From: Bulleidia sp. zg-1006
GTDB taxonomy: Bacteria; Bacillota_I; Bacilli_A; Erysipelotrichales; Erysipelotrichaceae
Length of the DNA: 64,000 nucleotides
Assembly (NCBI RefSeq): GCF_016812035.1
Contig: NZ_CP069178.1
Coordinates: 806,001-870,000 of the forward strand
Direction: 5' to 3'
Below are positions 24,444 through 31,892 of this stretch, one piece after another. Under the pieces are notes generated by a model. That model saw nothing but the letters and a program-made list of their open reading frames with translations. It was not told where the DNA came from and searched no databases. A program made the translations under genes and the position numbers. Each line of letters begins with the position of its first letter. Position 1 is the first letter of the stretch.

Positions 24444-25769
24444 TTATCGTTCGATTTCTTCAATCTCTTTCGTTTTCTTTTTATCCTTTACTTGTTGCAT
24501 AAAGATAACTCCTTTTTGCCTGTCTTCGTTCCAATCTTTATATTGACTTTTAATTCGTTTGATTGGATATTTTCCCTCGTATTTCTCCATCATTTTTTCA
24601 GCAAATAAATCGCCTTTATCATCATTATCAACTGCTAAAACAAGACTTGTGTATTTTGCCTCGTTGTCTTGTAGAATGTTTTCCAACACCTTTTTCTTTA
24701 AACCACCTAAGGCTAAATACGCATATTTATCCATCTGATTTCTTTCTTTCATGTAGGACATGAAGGATAACATATCAATTACAGCTTCAAATATGATTAA
24801 TGGTTTTTCTTCACTTGAAATACCGTGATAGCCATCTTTTTTATTAATTGAATTTAGATGTTTATCTAATAACCATCCGTTTCCAGCGTTATAGGGGCTT
24901 TCATATTTTTGAATAGTGGCTTGAGAATTAGAAGAACAAATACGGCTCATAATAGAATCAATATTTCCCTTTTTATCTAAATTAGTGAAGGAAACATATC
25001 TATTTTGATAGGTGATTCCATCTTCTAATGTAACTGTTCGGTTACTTTGATGGATAAATCCTTTAGCCAATAAGTCAAATACTAAATCCGCATTAATCTT
25101 TCTTTCTTTAATTAAATAAGCAATCGCATTTTTATGAGTATTTTGGAATTGTTTGGTTTCTAAATTTTTTAAAACAATTTGTTTTAAATGTTTATATATT
25201 TCATTGTATTTTTTTGGATATTGAAATTTAGTTTTATCCTTTCCATACTCTTTATAAATATGTTCCCACGTTATTGCTTTTTCTGTTTCATATAGGTGCT
25301 GTAATTTTGGATTGTTTTCTGATTCTTCACGAATAATTTTCAACAAGTTGGTAATTGGCAAAAAAACTTCAACTTTCATTTCCTCATATTTTTTCTCTAT
25401 GTTTTCTTGTGAATGATATTGCCTTTGTTCTTCTACATCATCCATTGTCTGTTCTTCTAAATGAGCTACTTGTTCAAAGCAATAATTAAATGCTTTTTTA
25501 AATGACATTTTGATTTCTGGCATGACTTGTAAAAATTTGACAATATCTCCACCCTCTTGCGTTGAATATCGATAAAAAGAATTTGTTCTTGAGAAAATAA
25601 TGACACTATCATGTTTTGGTATTGTGTAATTTTTTTTCGATTCTGAATATCCCCTTGTAATTGGTGTTAATTGATAAAAACGCTGTGCTACTTCTACAAA
25701 GTCAAGTTTTTCCCTTATTAATTGCATTCGACTGGGGGTAAATTTATACACTTTTTCTTTAGCCATCAT
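24444..25769 (-). CDS. TOPRIM-domain primase-like protein (DUF3991/PcfD-like)
   Basis: 441 residues. The N-terminal part (VEVAQRFYQLTPITRGYSE and IIFSRTNSFYRYSTQEGGDIVKFL) resembles DUF3991 proteins that precede TOPRIM in mobile-element primases. The TOPRIM motifs are IIFEAVIDMLSF near residue 330 (catalytic Glu) and LVLAVDNDDKGDLFAEK near 385 (D-x-D). It could synthesise primers on transferred single strands or act in element replication; catalysis is inferred. It ends KKTKEIEEIER, a short form of the shared tail. It overlaps the 25759-26001 gene by 11 bases. Confidence 0.78.
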   Translation of the reverse strand: MMAKEKVYKFTPSRMQLIREKLDFVEVAQRFYQLTPITRGYSESKKNYTIPKHDSVIIFSRTNSFYRYSTQEGGDIVKFLQVMPEIKMSFKKAFNYCFEQVAHLEEQTMDDVEEQRQYHSQENIEKKYEEMKVEVFLPITNLLKIIREESENNPKLQHLYETEKAITWEHIYKEYGKDKTKFQYPKKYNEIYKHLKQIVLKNLETKQFQNTHKNAIAYLIKERKINADLVFDLLAKGFIHQSNRTVTLEDGITYQNRYVSFTNLDKKGNIDSIMSRICSSNSQATIQKYESPYNAGNGWLLDKHLNSINKKDGYHGISSEEKPLIIFEAVIDMLSFMSYMKERNQMDKYAYLALGGLKKKVLENILQDNEAKYTSLVLAVDNDDKGDLFAEKMMEKYEGKYPIKRIKSQYKDWNEDRQKGVIFMQQVKDKKKTKEIEEIER

Positions 25770-26001
25770 AAGCCCTTTCTAAGCGTTTTGATTGTTCAAA
25801 AATAATCAACCAATCTTCTTGATCTAATCGTTTTACTTTATTGAGTAAATATTTTCCAAAATAATAGCTAAAACGTTGTTTATTTTTTTCATTTTGCATA
25901 AAGTATTGAATATACTCAAACAACGATTCTAAAGATTGAATATCGTATTTTCTAATTAATTCTTGGATGAACAAAATATCGTTATCGCTTAATAATTTCA
26001 T
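25759..26001 (-). CDS. Hypothetical helical protein
   Basis: 80 residues, predicted mostly helical (DILFIQELIRKYDIQSLESLFEYIQYFM), soluble. It overlaps the primase-like gene, so the two are translationally coupled and probably act together. Family not recognised. Confidence 0.6.
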   Translation of the reverse strand: MKLLSDNDILFIQELIRKYDIQSLESLFEYIQYFMQNEKNKQRFSYYFGKYLLNKVKRLDQEDWLIIFEQSKRLERAYDG

Positions 26002-26025
26002 TCCTTCTCCTTTCTACAAAAAAAG

Positions 26026-26039
26026 AGGACATCTGTCCT
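26026..26039 (-). terminator. Intergenic hairpin AGGACA-TC-TGTCCT
   Basis: 6-bp palindrome then seven T residues and GTAGAAAGGAGAAGGA before the ATG at 26001. Confidence 0.65.
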
Positions 26040-26042
26040 TCT

Positions 26043-26213
26043 TTAAATAAAATTTTTAATTTTGTTTTCAGATTTATTTTCTTGTTTTGGTTTTAGGAAA
26101 TACTTTTTACGATCATTTTTATAACATTGAAAATAACCTAAACCATAAGCAACTACCATCGGCAATATAAATGTGAAAACACCTTTGACTACATCTAAAA
26201 CTGTGTTATTCAT
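26043..26213 (-). CDS. Short membrane protein after relaxase
   Basis: 56 residues: MNNTVLDVVKGVFTFILPMVV begins a single hydrophobic segment, followed by a Lys-rich cytoplasmic tail ending NKIKNFI. It starts 2 bases after the relaxase stop, with GAGGAATTGG as RBS, so it is very probably translated. No family recognised; perhaps a membrane anchor for the relaxosome. Confidence 0.6.
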   Translation of the reverse strand: MNNTVLDVVKGVFTFILPMVVAYGLGYFQCYKNDRKKYFLKPKQENKSENKIKNFI

Positions 26214-26215
26214 AA

Positions 26216-27766
26216 TTAAATATCCAATTCCTCTTTCTTCTTTTCTAACGTTGTCTTTCCATAAACTTCTTGCAGCTTCTTTTCAATTTCTTTACATCCT
26301 TTTTTAATTTCACCTAATTTATCCGTTATAGTACGTTTTTGTTGCACCAAAGGTTCTCGATGTGTTTTCGCCCATATAGCCATTTCTTCTTGATTCATTT
26401 CTAACATTCCTATCGCAACATCTTTCATCATCCTTTTCAAAATGGCATCCACATGATTTAGTTCTTTACTGATTTTTGAAAAATCTTTTTTTATCTGTTC
26501 TTCTTCAATACTAAGTTCTTTTAATTTTTTTTCTAAATCAGGGGATTGGTAAATCAAAGAAATTCTATTGAAACGTCTTTGCAGGTTTTCTTGCATATAT
26601 AACGCATACTTTTGATACCCTGTCATATTCGCATATTCACTTTCAGAATAACGAAAACTAATCTTGTTATCTTTAAGAAATGCTTTGGTGATGTCATCCT
26701 GTACCTTTTGTTCACCATTTTGATATTCTTTAATTCGATTCAAGATTTCCACATCTGTTTTTTTGTTAGTAATCCTCTTTTTTAATCCTTCGAGGCTATA
26801 GTTTTCATCTTTTAGACGATTCAATCTTAAATATCTTTTCCCTTTAGGTAATTTAACGGATATTTGGCGGTTGTTTTTTTGCGTCTTATCTTCAACCAGC
26901 CCCTTTAAATAATCAAAGCTAATCTTTCTTGTCCCATTTTCATCTTCTAATTGAATTACTTTATTAGGGTCTTTTATACTAAATTCCGCTATTTGAATAC
27001 CTTTTTTTGTGGTTGAAATAACCACATCATTTCTATCGACTGTAACGATTGATTTAGTGTAGGGAACTCGAAAAGCAAACGTATTTTCGTCTACTTTGCG
27101 AAACAATTTTTGATGAATTGTAAAAGCTAAATCATTTTTTCCCTTAATATCTCCCTTAACATCATAGCCTACTGCCTGAAGGTAGTTAAATAAATCCTCT
27201 ACATTGCTAATTCTCGGCAATATTGCATCGATTGTTTTCATGAGTATTTCTCGGTCGGATAAACGATTATTCAACCAACTATAATAATGTTTAGCTTCAT
27301 AATCTTTTGTTTCTTCCAAGAAAGGTAATCCCATTTGTTCACATACCCGATCGGATATTTCTTTTAGTTTGGGTAAGTCTTTTTTGTAATTCATCCGCAA
27401 GGTTTTCCCTGTAATATTAGAAATTGAATTAACAACAATATGAGCATGAATGTGGGTTTTGTCGGTATGAACAGCGATACAATGGTCATATTCACCATTA
27501 AAAGCTTGTTTCATATATTCCTCGGCAGCTTCATAACACTCCTCGGGCGAAACAGTGTCAGGTGGAAAACTCATAATCATATGAAATCCTGTTATTTTGT
27601 TTTTCTTCAAATTTGATTGTTTACTTCGCCATTGTAAGCCAACAATAGACGTATCTATGGTGGATGTTGTTGATGTCAAAAAATCTTCAACTTTATCTGG
27701 GTTTAGGATGTAATCAATCGTACTTTGAACATTACCATGTAAATGTTTGATTTTTAGTGTTGCCAC
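26216..27766 (-). CDS. MobP/VirD2-type relaxase
   Basis: The GTG at 27766 is preferred (RBS AGAAAGGGTGG); the longer TTG frame would start in a hairpin. 516 residues. Relaxase/mobilisation domain with the histidine motif HTDKTHIHAHIVVNS at about residues 100-114 and the probable catalytic Tyr19 (TIDYIL). The C-terminal half is long, charged and coiled-coil-like (LEKKLKELSIEEEQIKKDF). It nicks oriT and leads the strand through the channel. The neighbours (ribbon-helix-helix protein, candidate oriT 2 kb upstream, coupling protein downstream) fit. Confidence 0.92.
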   Translation of the reverse strand: MATLKIKHLHGNVQSTIDYILNPDKVEDFLTSTTSTIDTSIVGLQWRSKQSNLKKNKITGFHMIMSFPPDTVSPEECYEAAEEYMKQAFNGEYDHCIAVHTDKTHIHAHIVVNSISNITGKTLRMNYKKDLPKLKEISDRVCEQMGLPFLEETKDYEAKHYYSWLNNRLSDREILMKTIDAILPRISNVEDLFNYLQAVGYDVKGDIKGKNDLAFTIHQKLFRKVDENTFAFRVPYTKSIVTVDRNDVVISTTKKGIQIAEFSIKDPNKVIQLEDENGTRKISFDYLKGLVEDKTQKNNRQISVKLPKGKRYLRLNRLKDENYSLEGLKKRITNKKTDVEILNRIKEYQNGEQKVQDDITKAFLKDNKISFRYSESEYANMTGYQKYALYMQENLQRRFNRISLIYQSPDLEKKLKELSIEEEQIKKDFSKISKELNHVDAILKRMMKDVAIGMLEMNQEEMAIWAKTHREPLVQQKRTITDKLGEIKKGCKEIEKKLQEVYGKTTLEKKKEELDI

Positions 27767-27795
27767 AAGTTTTCCACCCTTTCTGTTCGATAAGA

Positions 27796-27809
27796 AGGAC
27801 AACTGTCCT
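27796..27809 (-). terminator. Intergenic hairpin AGGACA-AC-TGTCCT
   Basis: 6-bp palindrome between the 27812-28615 stop and the relaxase start. Confidence 0.65.
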
Positions 27810-27811
27810 TT

Positions 27812-28615
27812 TTATCTTTCAATTTCTTTTTCTTTTTTAGGAATAGGACTTTCTTTTTGTTTGTATTCTTTTTTCGTTATTTCTTTTAGTTTGCTTAATT
27901 TTAAACTTTCCTTCTTAGTCTTAGCACGTTTACTTCCATCTTCAGCTTCGAGTTGTTCTTCTTTTTGAATACGATCTGCTTTGCGGATGCCTTTATTTTC
28001 TTTTGCTAATTTTGAGATTTCTAAGGCTTCATCATACATGCGGATTAGCTTATCACCCTTGATTGTTACCTTATCAATTTTTTCATATTCTCCATTTTCT
28101 TTTTTTCTACCAATAAAATGAATATTAACATCTCTTTCTTTGAGCATATAGAAGTAACAACCTTTTATATAGAATTTATTAGTAACGTCCTTTCCGGTTT
28201 CAACGTTATACAACGTAAATTTCTGATTCGGGAATTTCGGTTTTTCCAAAATGATATTTTCGGCAATTTCCGTCTTGACTGGATATGTCGTCCCATCTGA
28301 ACGTCTGCCAACTAAATTCAATCCGATTCTTGATGCTGGTAAATTAACATAGCCAACACGTTGATTTAAGTTAATATTGTTTTCATCATATCCAAAATCT
28401 AAATTTCTAAAGTTATCTTTTGGAATGAAAACTTCAGCCATCATCATTCTTCTATTCGTTTCAATATTATTACGGTTTTTTAATTCATAATTTTTCACTT
28501 CTTTAATCATTCCTACCGTAAAATGGAATGGAGCAACTGGTTTATTCGGGTCATCAATAGCCTTTATTAATGATTTTTCCTCTTGCACTTGTTCTTGTTT
28601 TTTAATTTCACTCAT
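27812..28615 (-). CDS. Hypothetical relaxosome-region protein with shared tail
   Basis: 267 residues, soluble. The body contains FHFTVGMIKEVKNYELKN, RRMMMAEVFIPKDNF and beta-rich stretches; family not recognised. The C-terminal 60 residues are highly charged and end in the element-wide tail SLKLSKLKEITKKEYKQK, IPKKEKEIER, the same tail as on hexapeptide proteins and the PcfB-like protein. It is placed between the ribbon-helix-helix gene and the relaxase, so a relaxosome or transfer-substrate role is likely. Confidence 0.6.
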   Translation of the reverse strand: MSEIKKQEQVQEEKSLIKAIDDPNKPVAPFHFTVGMIKEVKNYELKNRNNIETNRRMMMAEVFIPKDNFRNLDFGYDENNINLNQRVGYVNLPASRIGLNLVGRRSDGTTYPVKTEIAENIILEKPKFPNQKFTLYNVETGKDVTNKFYIKGCYFYMLKERDVNIHFIGRKKENGEYEKIDKVTIKGDKLIRMYDEALEISKLAKENKGIRKADRIQKEEQLEAEDGSKRAKTKKESLKLSKLKEITKKEYKQKESPIPKKEKEIER

Positions 28616-28750
28616 ATATTTTTTCTCCTTTTATTTTTTGAATTTACGAACAATGAATAATTAGATTTCTTTTTATGGTGGTTGATATTGATATGCACAA
28701 AACATTCTCTTCTCCTTTCTATCTTTCCAACTCTTTTTCTTTTTTAGGAA
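28616..28750 (-). other. Leader with 10-codon frame and orphan tail
   Basis: Contains an orphan tail IPKKEKELER-stop (28719-28751) without a gene body, directly followed by a strong RBS (AGAAAGGAGAAGAGA) and a 10-residue frame MFCAYQYQPP (28673-28705). Then comes the RBS of the 27812-28615 gene. The short frame may be a leader peptide; it may equally be what is left of a deleted gene. Confidence 0.4.
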
Positions 28751-28856
28751 TGAAACACAAAAAGCAGCCATAACCCTGACTGCTTTGCTTTGAATTCCAC
28801 ACTATCATTTTGTCATAAGTGTTTTTGAAAAACACTATCGTTTTTACACTGGATTT
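28751..28856 (-). repeat. 106-bp repeat copy 2, with terminator
   Basis: Identical to 14574-14679. Its first 13 bases on the minus strand encode the last residues (ENPV, stop) of the 28844-29650 protein, so the repeat has supplied the end of that gene. The two copies are direct repeats 14.2 kb apart. Confidence 0.9.
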
Positions 28857-29650
28857 TCATCGAGAAATTCGTCATGTTCTTCTTCAATTCCATCAAAAAA
28901 CCATTCTTCAGTTTTGATAGGATAGCTTTTTCGTTTGTAAAAAAGCATTCGTTTACCTTCGTAAAAATCAAAACCTGTAATAATAACATCAGGGTCTTTG
29001 AATAATGCTAAATATTTAGCATTATCTTTGAATTGTTCATCACTCATGTATCGGTCAAAATCTTCAATGGTCATTTCTTGTCCGCTTGGTAAAATCATTT
29101 TTTGTTCGGCTATTGCTTGTGTATCAATTTCATCAACAATATTTTTATAATTTTCTAAATTGTTATATCTATTTTTTAATTCATCATTAGATAAAGAAAC
29201 AACGGAAATAGTCATCAGTTTTCTTTCTGTTAATAATTTAAGATTTTCTTTTTTTAATATGTCGAAAATTTCCTTGCTCTTGGTTTTCATCATGCTAATA
29301 TTTGAAACGCCAATTTCCAATGATTCTTTTATTTCATCTAATTTATTTTTTAAGAAGTCTTGATTATAAAAATATTTTAATTTGGTTAATTCATTAATTT
29401 TCTTGATTCCTTGATTCAAATTTCTTCCTACTTGATTTAGTTCTCTATAATAGTTGACTAAATTTTTATTGAACCGATCTAATATTTTTATATCCTCTAT
29501 CAAATTTACATTTAACATTTTCCCGTCCAAACAAGTTAATAGTAAGTCTGAAATGGAAATATCTAATTTATTGGATATTTTTTTAATAGTTTCATATTCA
29601 TGTTTCGTACAACGAAAATGAATTTGCCTATTTTTCTTTTGTTCTTCCAT
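28844..29650 (-). CDS. Ribbon-helix-helix-like relaxosome accessory protein (MobC/PcfF-like)
   Basis: The start at 29650 (MEEQKKNRQIHFRC) has AAGGAGAGAAAAAA upstream; the TTG upstream is rejected. 268 residues. The N-terminus (RQIHFRCTKHEYETIKKISNKLDISISDLLL) resembles relaxosome DNA-binding proteins of MobP systems. The middle is coiled-coil and the C-terminal part (GFDFYEGKRMLFYKRKSYPIKTEEWFF) is an extra domain, so the protein is longer than usual MobC. It probably binds the repeats of the candidate oriT just upstream. Its last codons come from the 106-bp repeat. Confidence 0.7.
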   Translation of the reverse strand: MEEQKKNRQIHFRCTKHEYETIKKISNKLDISISDLLLTCLDGKMLNVNLIEDIKILDRFNKNLVNYYRELNQVGRNLNQGIKKINELTKLKYFYNQDFLKNKLDEIKESLEIGVSNISMMKTKSKEIFDILKKENLKLLTERKLMTISVVSLSNDELKNRYNNLENYKNIVDEIDTQAIAEQKMILPSGQEMTIEDFDRYMSDEQFKDNAKYLALFKDPDVIITGFDFYEGKRMLFYKRKSYPIKTEEWFFDGIEEEHDEFLDENPV

Positions 29651-29717
29651 TTTTTTCTCTCCTTCTTTTTGCAAAATAAAAATTAAATTTATTTTGCTAC
29701 TTAAAAAATACTAAGGG

Positions 29718-29845
29718 TTTGGGAATGTCCCAAAAAGCTCATTGTGGTACACAAAGTGGTACACAATGGCACGTGTACACAAAACCTTGTGTACACAGGT
29801 GCTTAGCTTGCGAAAATGTTAGAGGGGAAAAATTTCCCCCTAACA
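29718..29845 (-). other. Candidate origin of transfer (oriT)
   Basis: Intergenic region just upstream of the relaxosome gene. It has direct repeats GTGGTACACAAA (29744, 29756), a perfect inverted repeat GTGTACACAA/TTGTGTACAC (29773-29796), then GGTGCTTAGCTTGCG and a long hairpin TGTTAG-A-GGGGAAA/TTTCCCC-CTAACA at 29817-29845. A further hairpin TTTGGGA/TCCCAAA lies at 29718-29734. Iterons, inverted repeats and adjacency to relaxosome genes are the usual make-up of oriT; the nick site cannot be named. Confidence 0.6.
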
Positions 29846-29866
29846 TGGCTGATAGAAAAATCTTTA

Positions 29867-30256
29867 TTACAAAGGATTTTTATTACTTGCTTCATTTGGT
29901 GATACATCAATTTCATCACTTTCCTCAATTTTTTTAACCACACTATCAAAAATTTTTTGTATTTTTTCTTCCTGTTTTAAGGAAAAAGCTAATTTTTCTT
30001 TTTCAATTTTTAGTTGCCTTTTTAGATTTTCTAAATTGGAACTTTCAAAAATTTTTTTGTTTTTTTGTTCATTTTGCTCTTTCAATCGCTTTACTTTTTG
30101 CTCAAAAACTTCTTTGTTTTTGATGTTTTCTCTTTCAATTCTTTTCTCTAATTCTTCATTATTTTTTAAAATTGCTTGTTCATTTTTTGAAATTTTTTGT
30201 TCTAAATTTCTGACTTTTCGATTCTGTTTTTCTATCATTCCTAAAAAATAATTCAT
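29867..30256 (-). CDS. Coiled-coil protein
   Basis: 129 residues, almost entirely coiled-coil (RKVRNLEQKISKNEQAILKN and onward), Lys/Glu-rich, no membrane segment. Family not recognised. A partial duplicate of its first codons lies directly upstream at 30278-30376 with the same RBS region. Confidence 0.65.
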   Translation of the reverse strand: MNYFLGMIEKQNRKVRNLEQKISKNEQAILKNNEELEKRIERENIKNKEVFEQKVKRLKEQNEQKNKKIFESSNLENLKRQLKIEKEKLAFSLKQEEKIQKIFDSVVKKIEESDEIDVSPNEASNKNPL

Positions 30257-30277
30257 ACTTTTTGATTATCTCCTTTC

Positions 30278-30376
30278 TTATTTTTCAAAATTTTTTTGTT
30301 GATTTTTTAAAAATTTTTCTCCTAAGTTTCTAACTTTTTGATTCTGTTTTTCTATCATTCCTAAAAAATAATTCAT
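30278..30376 (-). pseudogene. Truncated duplicate of the coiled-coil gene start
   Basis: 32 codons beginning MNYFLGMIEKQNQKVRNL, the same as the start of the 29867-30256 gene, then diverging to a stop. RBS and upstream bases (TAAGAAAGGAGATAATC) are also duplicated, so a ~115-bp tandem duplication is clear. Confidence 0.7.
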
Positions 30377-30433
30377 GCTTTTTGATTATCTCCTTTCTTA
30401 TTTTTTTGAAATTTTCAAACGAAAAAAGCGGAA

Positions 30434-31141
30434 TTACTCCACTTTATTTTTCAAAATATTAATTAGTTCAATCATAGAATTTATTTCATCAACATTAAAT
30501 TCTCTTTCTATTTCATCCTCATTCTTTCTTATTTTTTCTAAAATTTTAATCGCTTTTTTGATTAATTTTTTCATGTCTACTTCATTACTTGTTATTGAAT
30601 TAGATTGATTATCGTTTGCATCTTGATTAAAATGATGTCTCCTTCTTCTAACCGTTCTGGATGATATACCTAATTTTTTAGCAATCCAATCATCTTTTTT
30701 TCCCTCAGGTCTTCGATTTTCTTGTACCAATTTTTCATACTCTTTTTCAAAAAAATCAAATTCGATTTTATTGGTTTCTTCATTTTTTTGTCGCTGTATG
30801 TTACTTTCGATAATTTGTTTCAAATGACTTTCTTCGTCGAAATTTTCTTGAATGATACATTCAATTTTGCTGTCAATTAATCCGCTTTCGCTTAATTGCA
30901 ACACAGCGTTATATCGTGTATGTCCACTGATTATTTCGTATTTCCCATTTTCTTTTTTGAAAACGGTAATTGGATTAATCAATCCAATTTCCAGGATTGA
31001 TTCCTTGATTGCTTCGACTTTCAAATTATAATCTTCTTCGTTGACTGCTTCGTAAAAATTCTTGTTAGACTTTTCGATTTCATTTAAATCTAACTTGTGT
31101 ATTTTTCTTTTTTCGCCATTTATTAATTCTCTTAAACTCAT
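30434..31141 (-). CDS. ParB/Spo0J-family DNA-binding protein
   Basis: 235 residues. N-terminal ParB/sulfiredoxin-like domain: IGLINPITVFKKENGKYEII and SGHTRYNAVLQL. Helix-turn-helix WIAKKLGISSRTVRRRRHH at about residues 150-168. The C-terminal part is Lys/Glu-rich and probably dimerises. It is a likely partner of the ParA ATPase encoded 27 kb downstream. Alternatively it is a transcription regulator of the operon, as some ICE ParB-like proteins are. Preceded by structured RNA copy D and RBS AAAAAGGAGAAAAAGA. Confidence 0.88.
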   Translation of the reverse strand: MSLRELINGEKRKIHKLDLNEIEKSNKNFYEAVNEEDYNLKVEAIKESILEIGLINPITVFKKENGKYEIISGHTRYNAVLQLSESGLIDSKIECIIQENFDEESHLKQIIESNIQRQKNEETNKIEFDFFEKEYEKLVQENRRPEGKKDDWIAKKLGISSRTVRRRRHHFNQDANDNQSNSITSNEVDMKKLIKKAIKILEKIRKNEDEIEREFNVDEINSMIELINILKNKVE

Positions 31142-31169
31142 ATTCTTTTTCTCCTTTTTCGATGTTTGA

Positions 31170-31284
31170 CACTTTCTATAAGCACGTCCACCAAAGCCAA
31201 AGTGGGTAACACAAGGTGGAGATTCGTTAGAATACTACCTTGTGTTGTTGGCTGGTGGACTGAATACTGAACATTTCTATTACT
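31170..31284 (-). ncRNA. Structured RNA element, copy D (most divergent)
   Basis: Outer stem GUCCACCA/UGGUGGAC, middle GCCAA/UUGGC, inner AACACAAGGU/ACCUUGUGUU, apical AUUC-UAAC-GAAU. Copies A-C have CUGCUUUU/AAAAGCAG-type outer stems in the same place, so both arms changed together. The conserved parts (apical loop, CUCCACCUU, CUUAUAGAAAGUG) are unchanged. Confidence 0.8.
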
Positions 31285-31327
31285 GAAATACTCTATTACT
31301 TTTATTGTTTGTTACTAAAAGTAGATA

Positions 31328-31356
31328 AAAAGTTGGTAATTTTTTTACCAACTTTT
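31328..31356 (-). terminator. Strong intrinsic terminator upstream of RNA copy D
   Basis: 12-bp stem AAAAGTTGGTAA/TTACCAACTTTT followed by a T-run on the minus strand. It separates the ParB unit from genes upstream. Confidence 0.75.
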
Positions 31357-31388
31357 GAGAAGAGAGTAGCCAATTTTTTATCTTGACT

Positions 31389-31446
31389 ACACTATCATTT
31401 TGTCATAAATGTTTTTGAAAAACACTATCGTTTTTACACTGGATTT
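31389..31446 (-). repeat. Partial third copy of the 106-bp repeat
   Basis: 58 bases with one mismatch to the 5' part (minus strand) of the 106-bp repeats at 14574 and 28751, including the near-palindrome around GTTTTTCAAAAAC and two GATAGTG motifs. Confidence 0.85.
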
Positions 31447-31550
31447 AACAATAATTTAACAAATTATTGCCCAGCCAATTAAGGTTACTAAATAGATACC
31501 CCTCGTAATTATGAAACTTTCTAAGAATCAAACTGGTTAATATAAATAAA

Positions 31551-31576
31551 GATAGGGAGTTATCTTTCTCCCTATC
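31551..31576 (-). terminator. Intrinsic terminator
   Basis: 9-bp stem GATAGGGAG/CTCCCTATC followed by TTTATTT on the minus strand, closing the transcript of the degraded frame at 31700-31892. From 31447 to 31550 I see only AT-rich sequence with a small hairpin (AATAATTT/AAATTATT). Confidence 0.7.
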
Positions 31577-31699
31577 TTTGCTTAAACTCAATCACTTCTA
31601 CTTCTAATGTAAGAAACAATAATCTCTAAAAATTTGCTCAATCAACCTCACTTCTTCTTTTGATAATCGACGATGGGTAATTTTTTCCAATATACCCAC

Positions 31700-31892
31700 T
31701 CATTTATTGTTTGCCTTTTCTACATCATCAAATTCATCGTAGTACATTCCCCACGTATGATTAAAAGGTCTAATTTTTTCAGAATCTTTCTCTATATCAC
31801 TTTTTTTCAAATTTGTGTTGCTTGGCTCATTTGGCAATAAGCCTTTCCTGCTATTTACCCATGATGTTTCTCCAGAATTGTTAAATGTTTCA
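31700..31892 (-). pseudogene. Degraded reading frame downstream of paralogue E
   Basis: A frame of about 60 codons without a start encodes NNSGETSWVNSRKGLLPNEP, SDIEKDSEKIRPFNHTWGMYY, DEFDDVEKANNK-stop. An ATG overlapping the paralogue E stop opens a different frame that stops after 12 codons. A frameshift early in a small gene is likely. Downstream to 31577 there are further short open pieces. Family not recognised. Confidence 0.4.

Noticed and set aside
2308-27809. Integron attC-like cassette array
   Set aside because: Stems are only 6-9 bp with no attC consensus, and no integron integrase is present; the similarity is only in layout.
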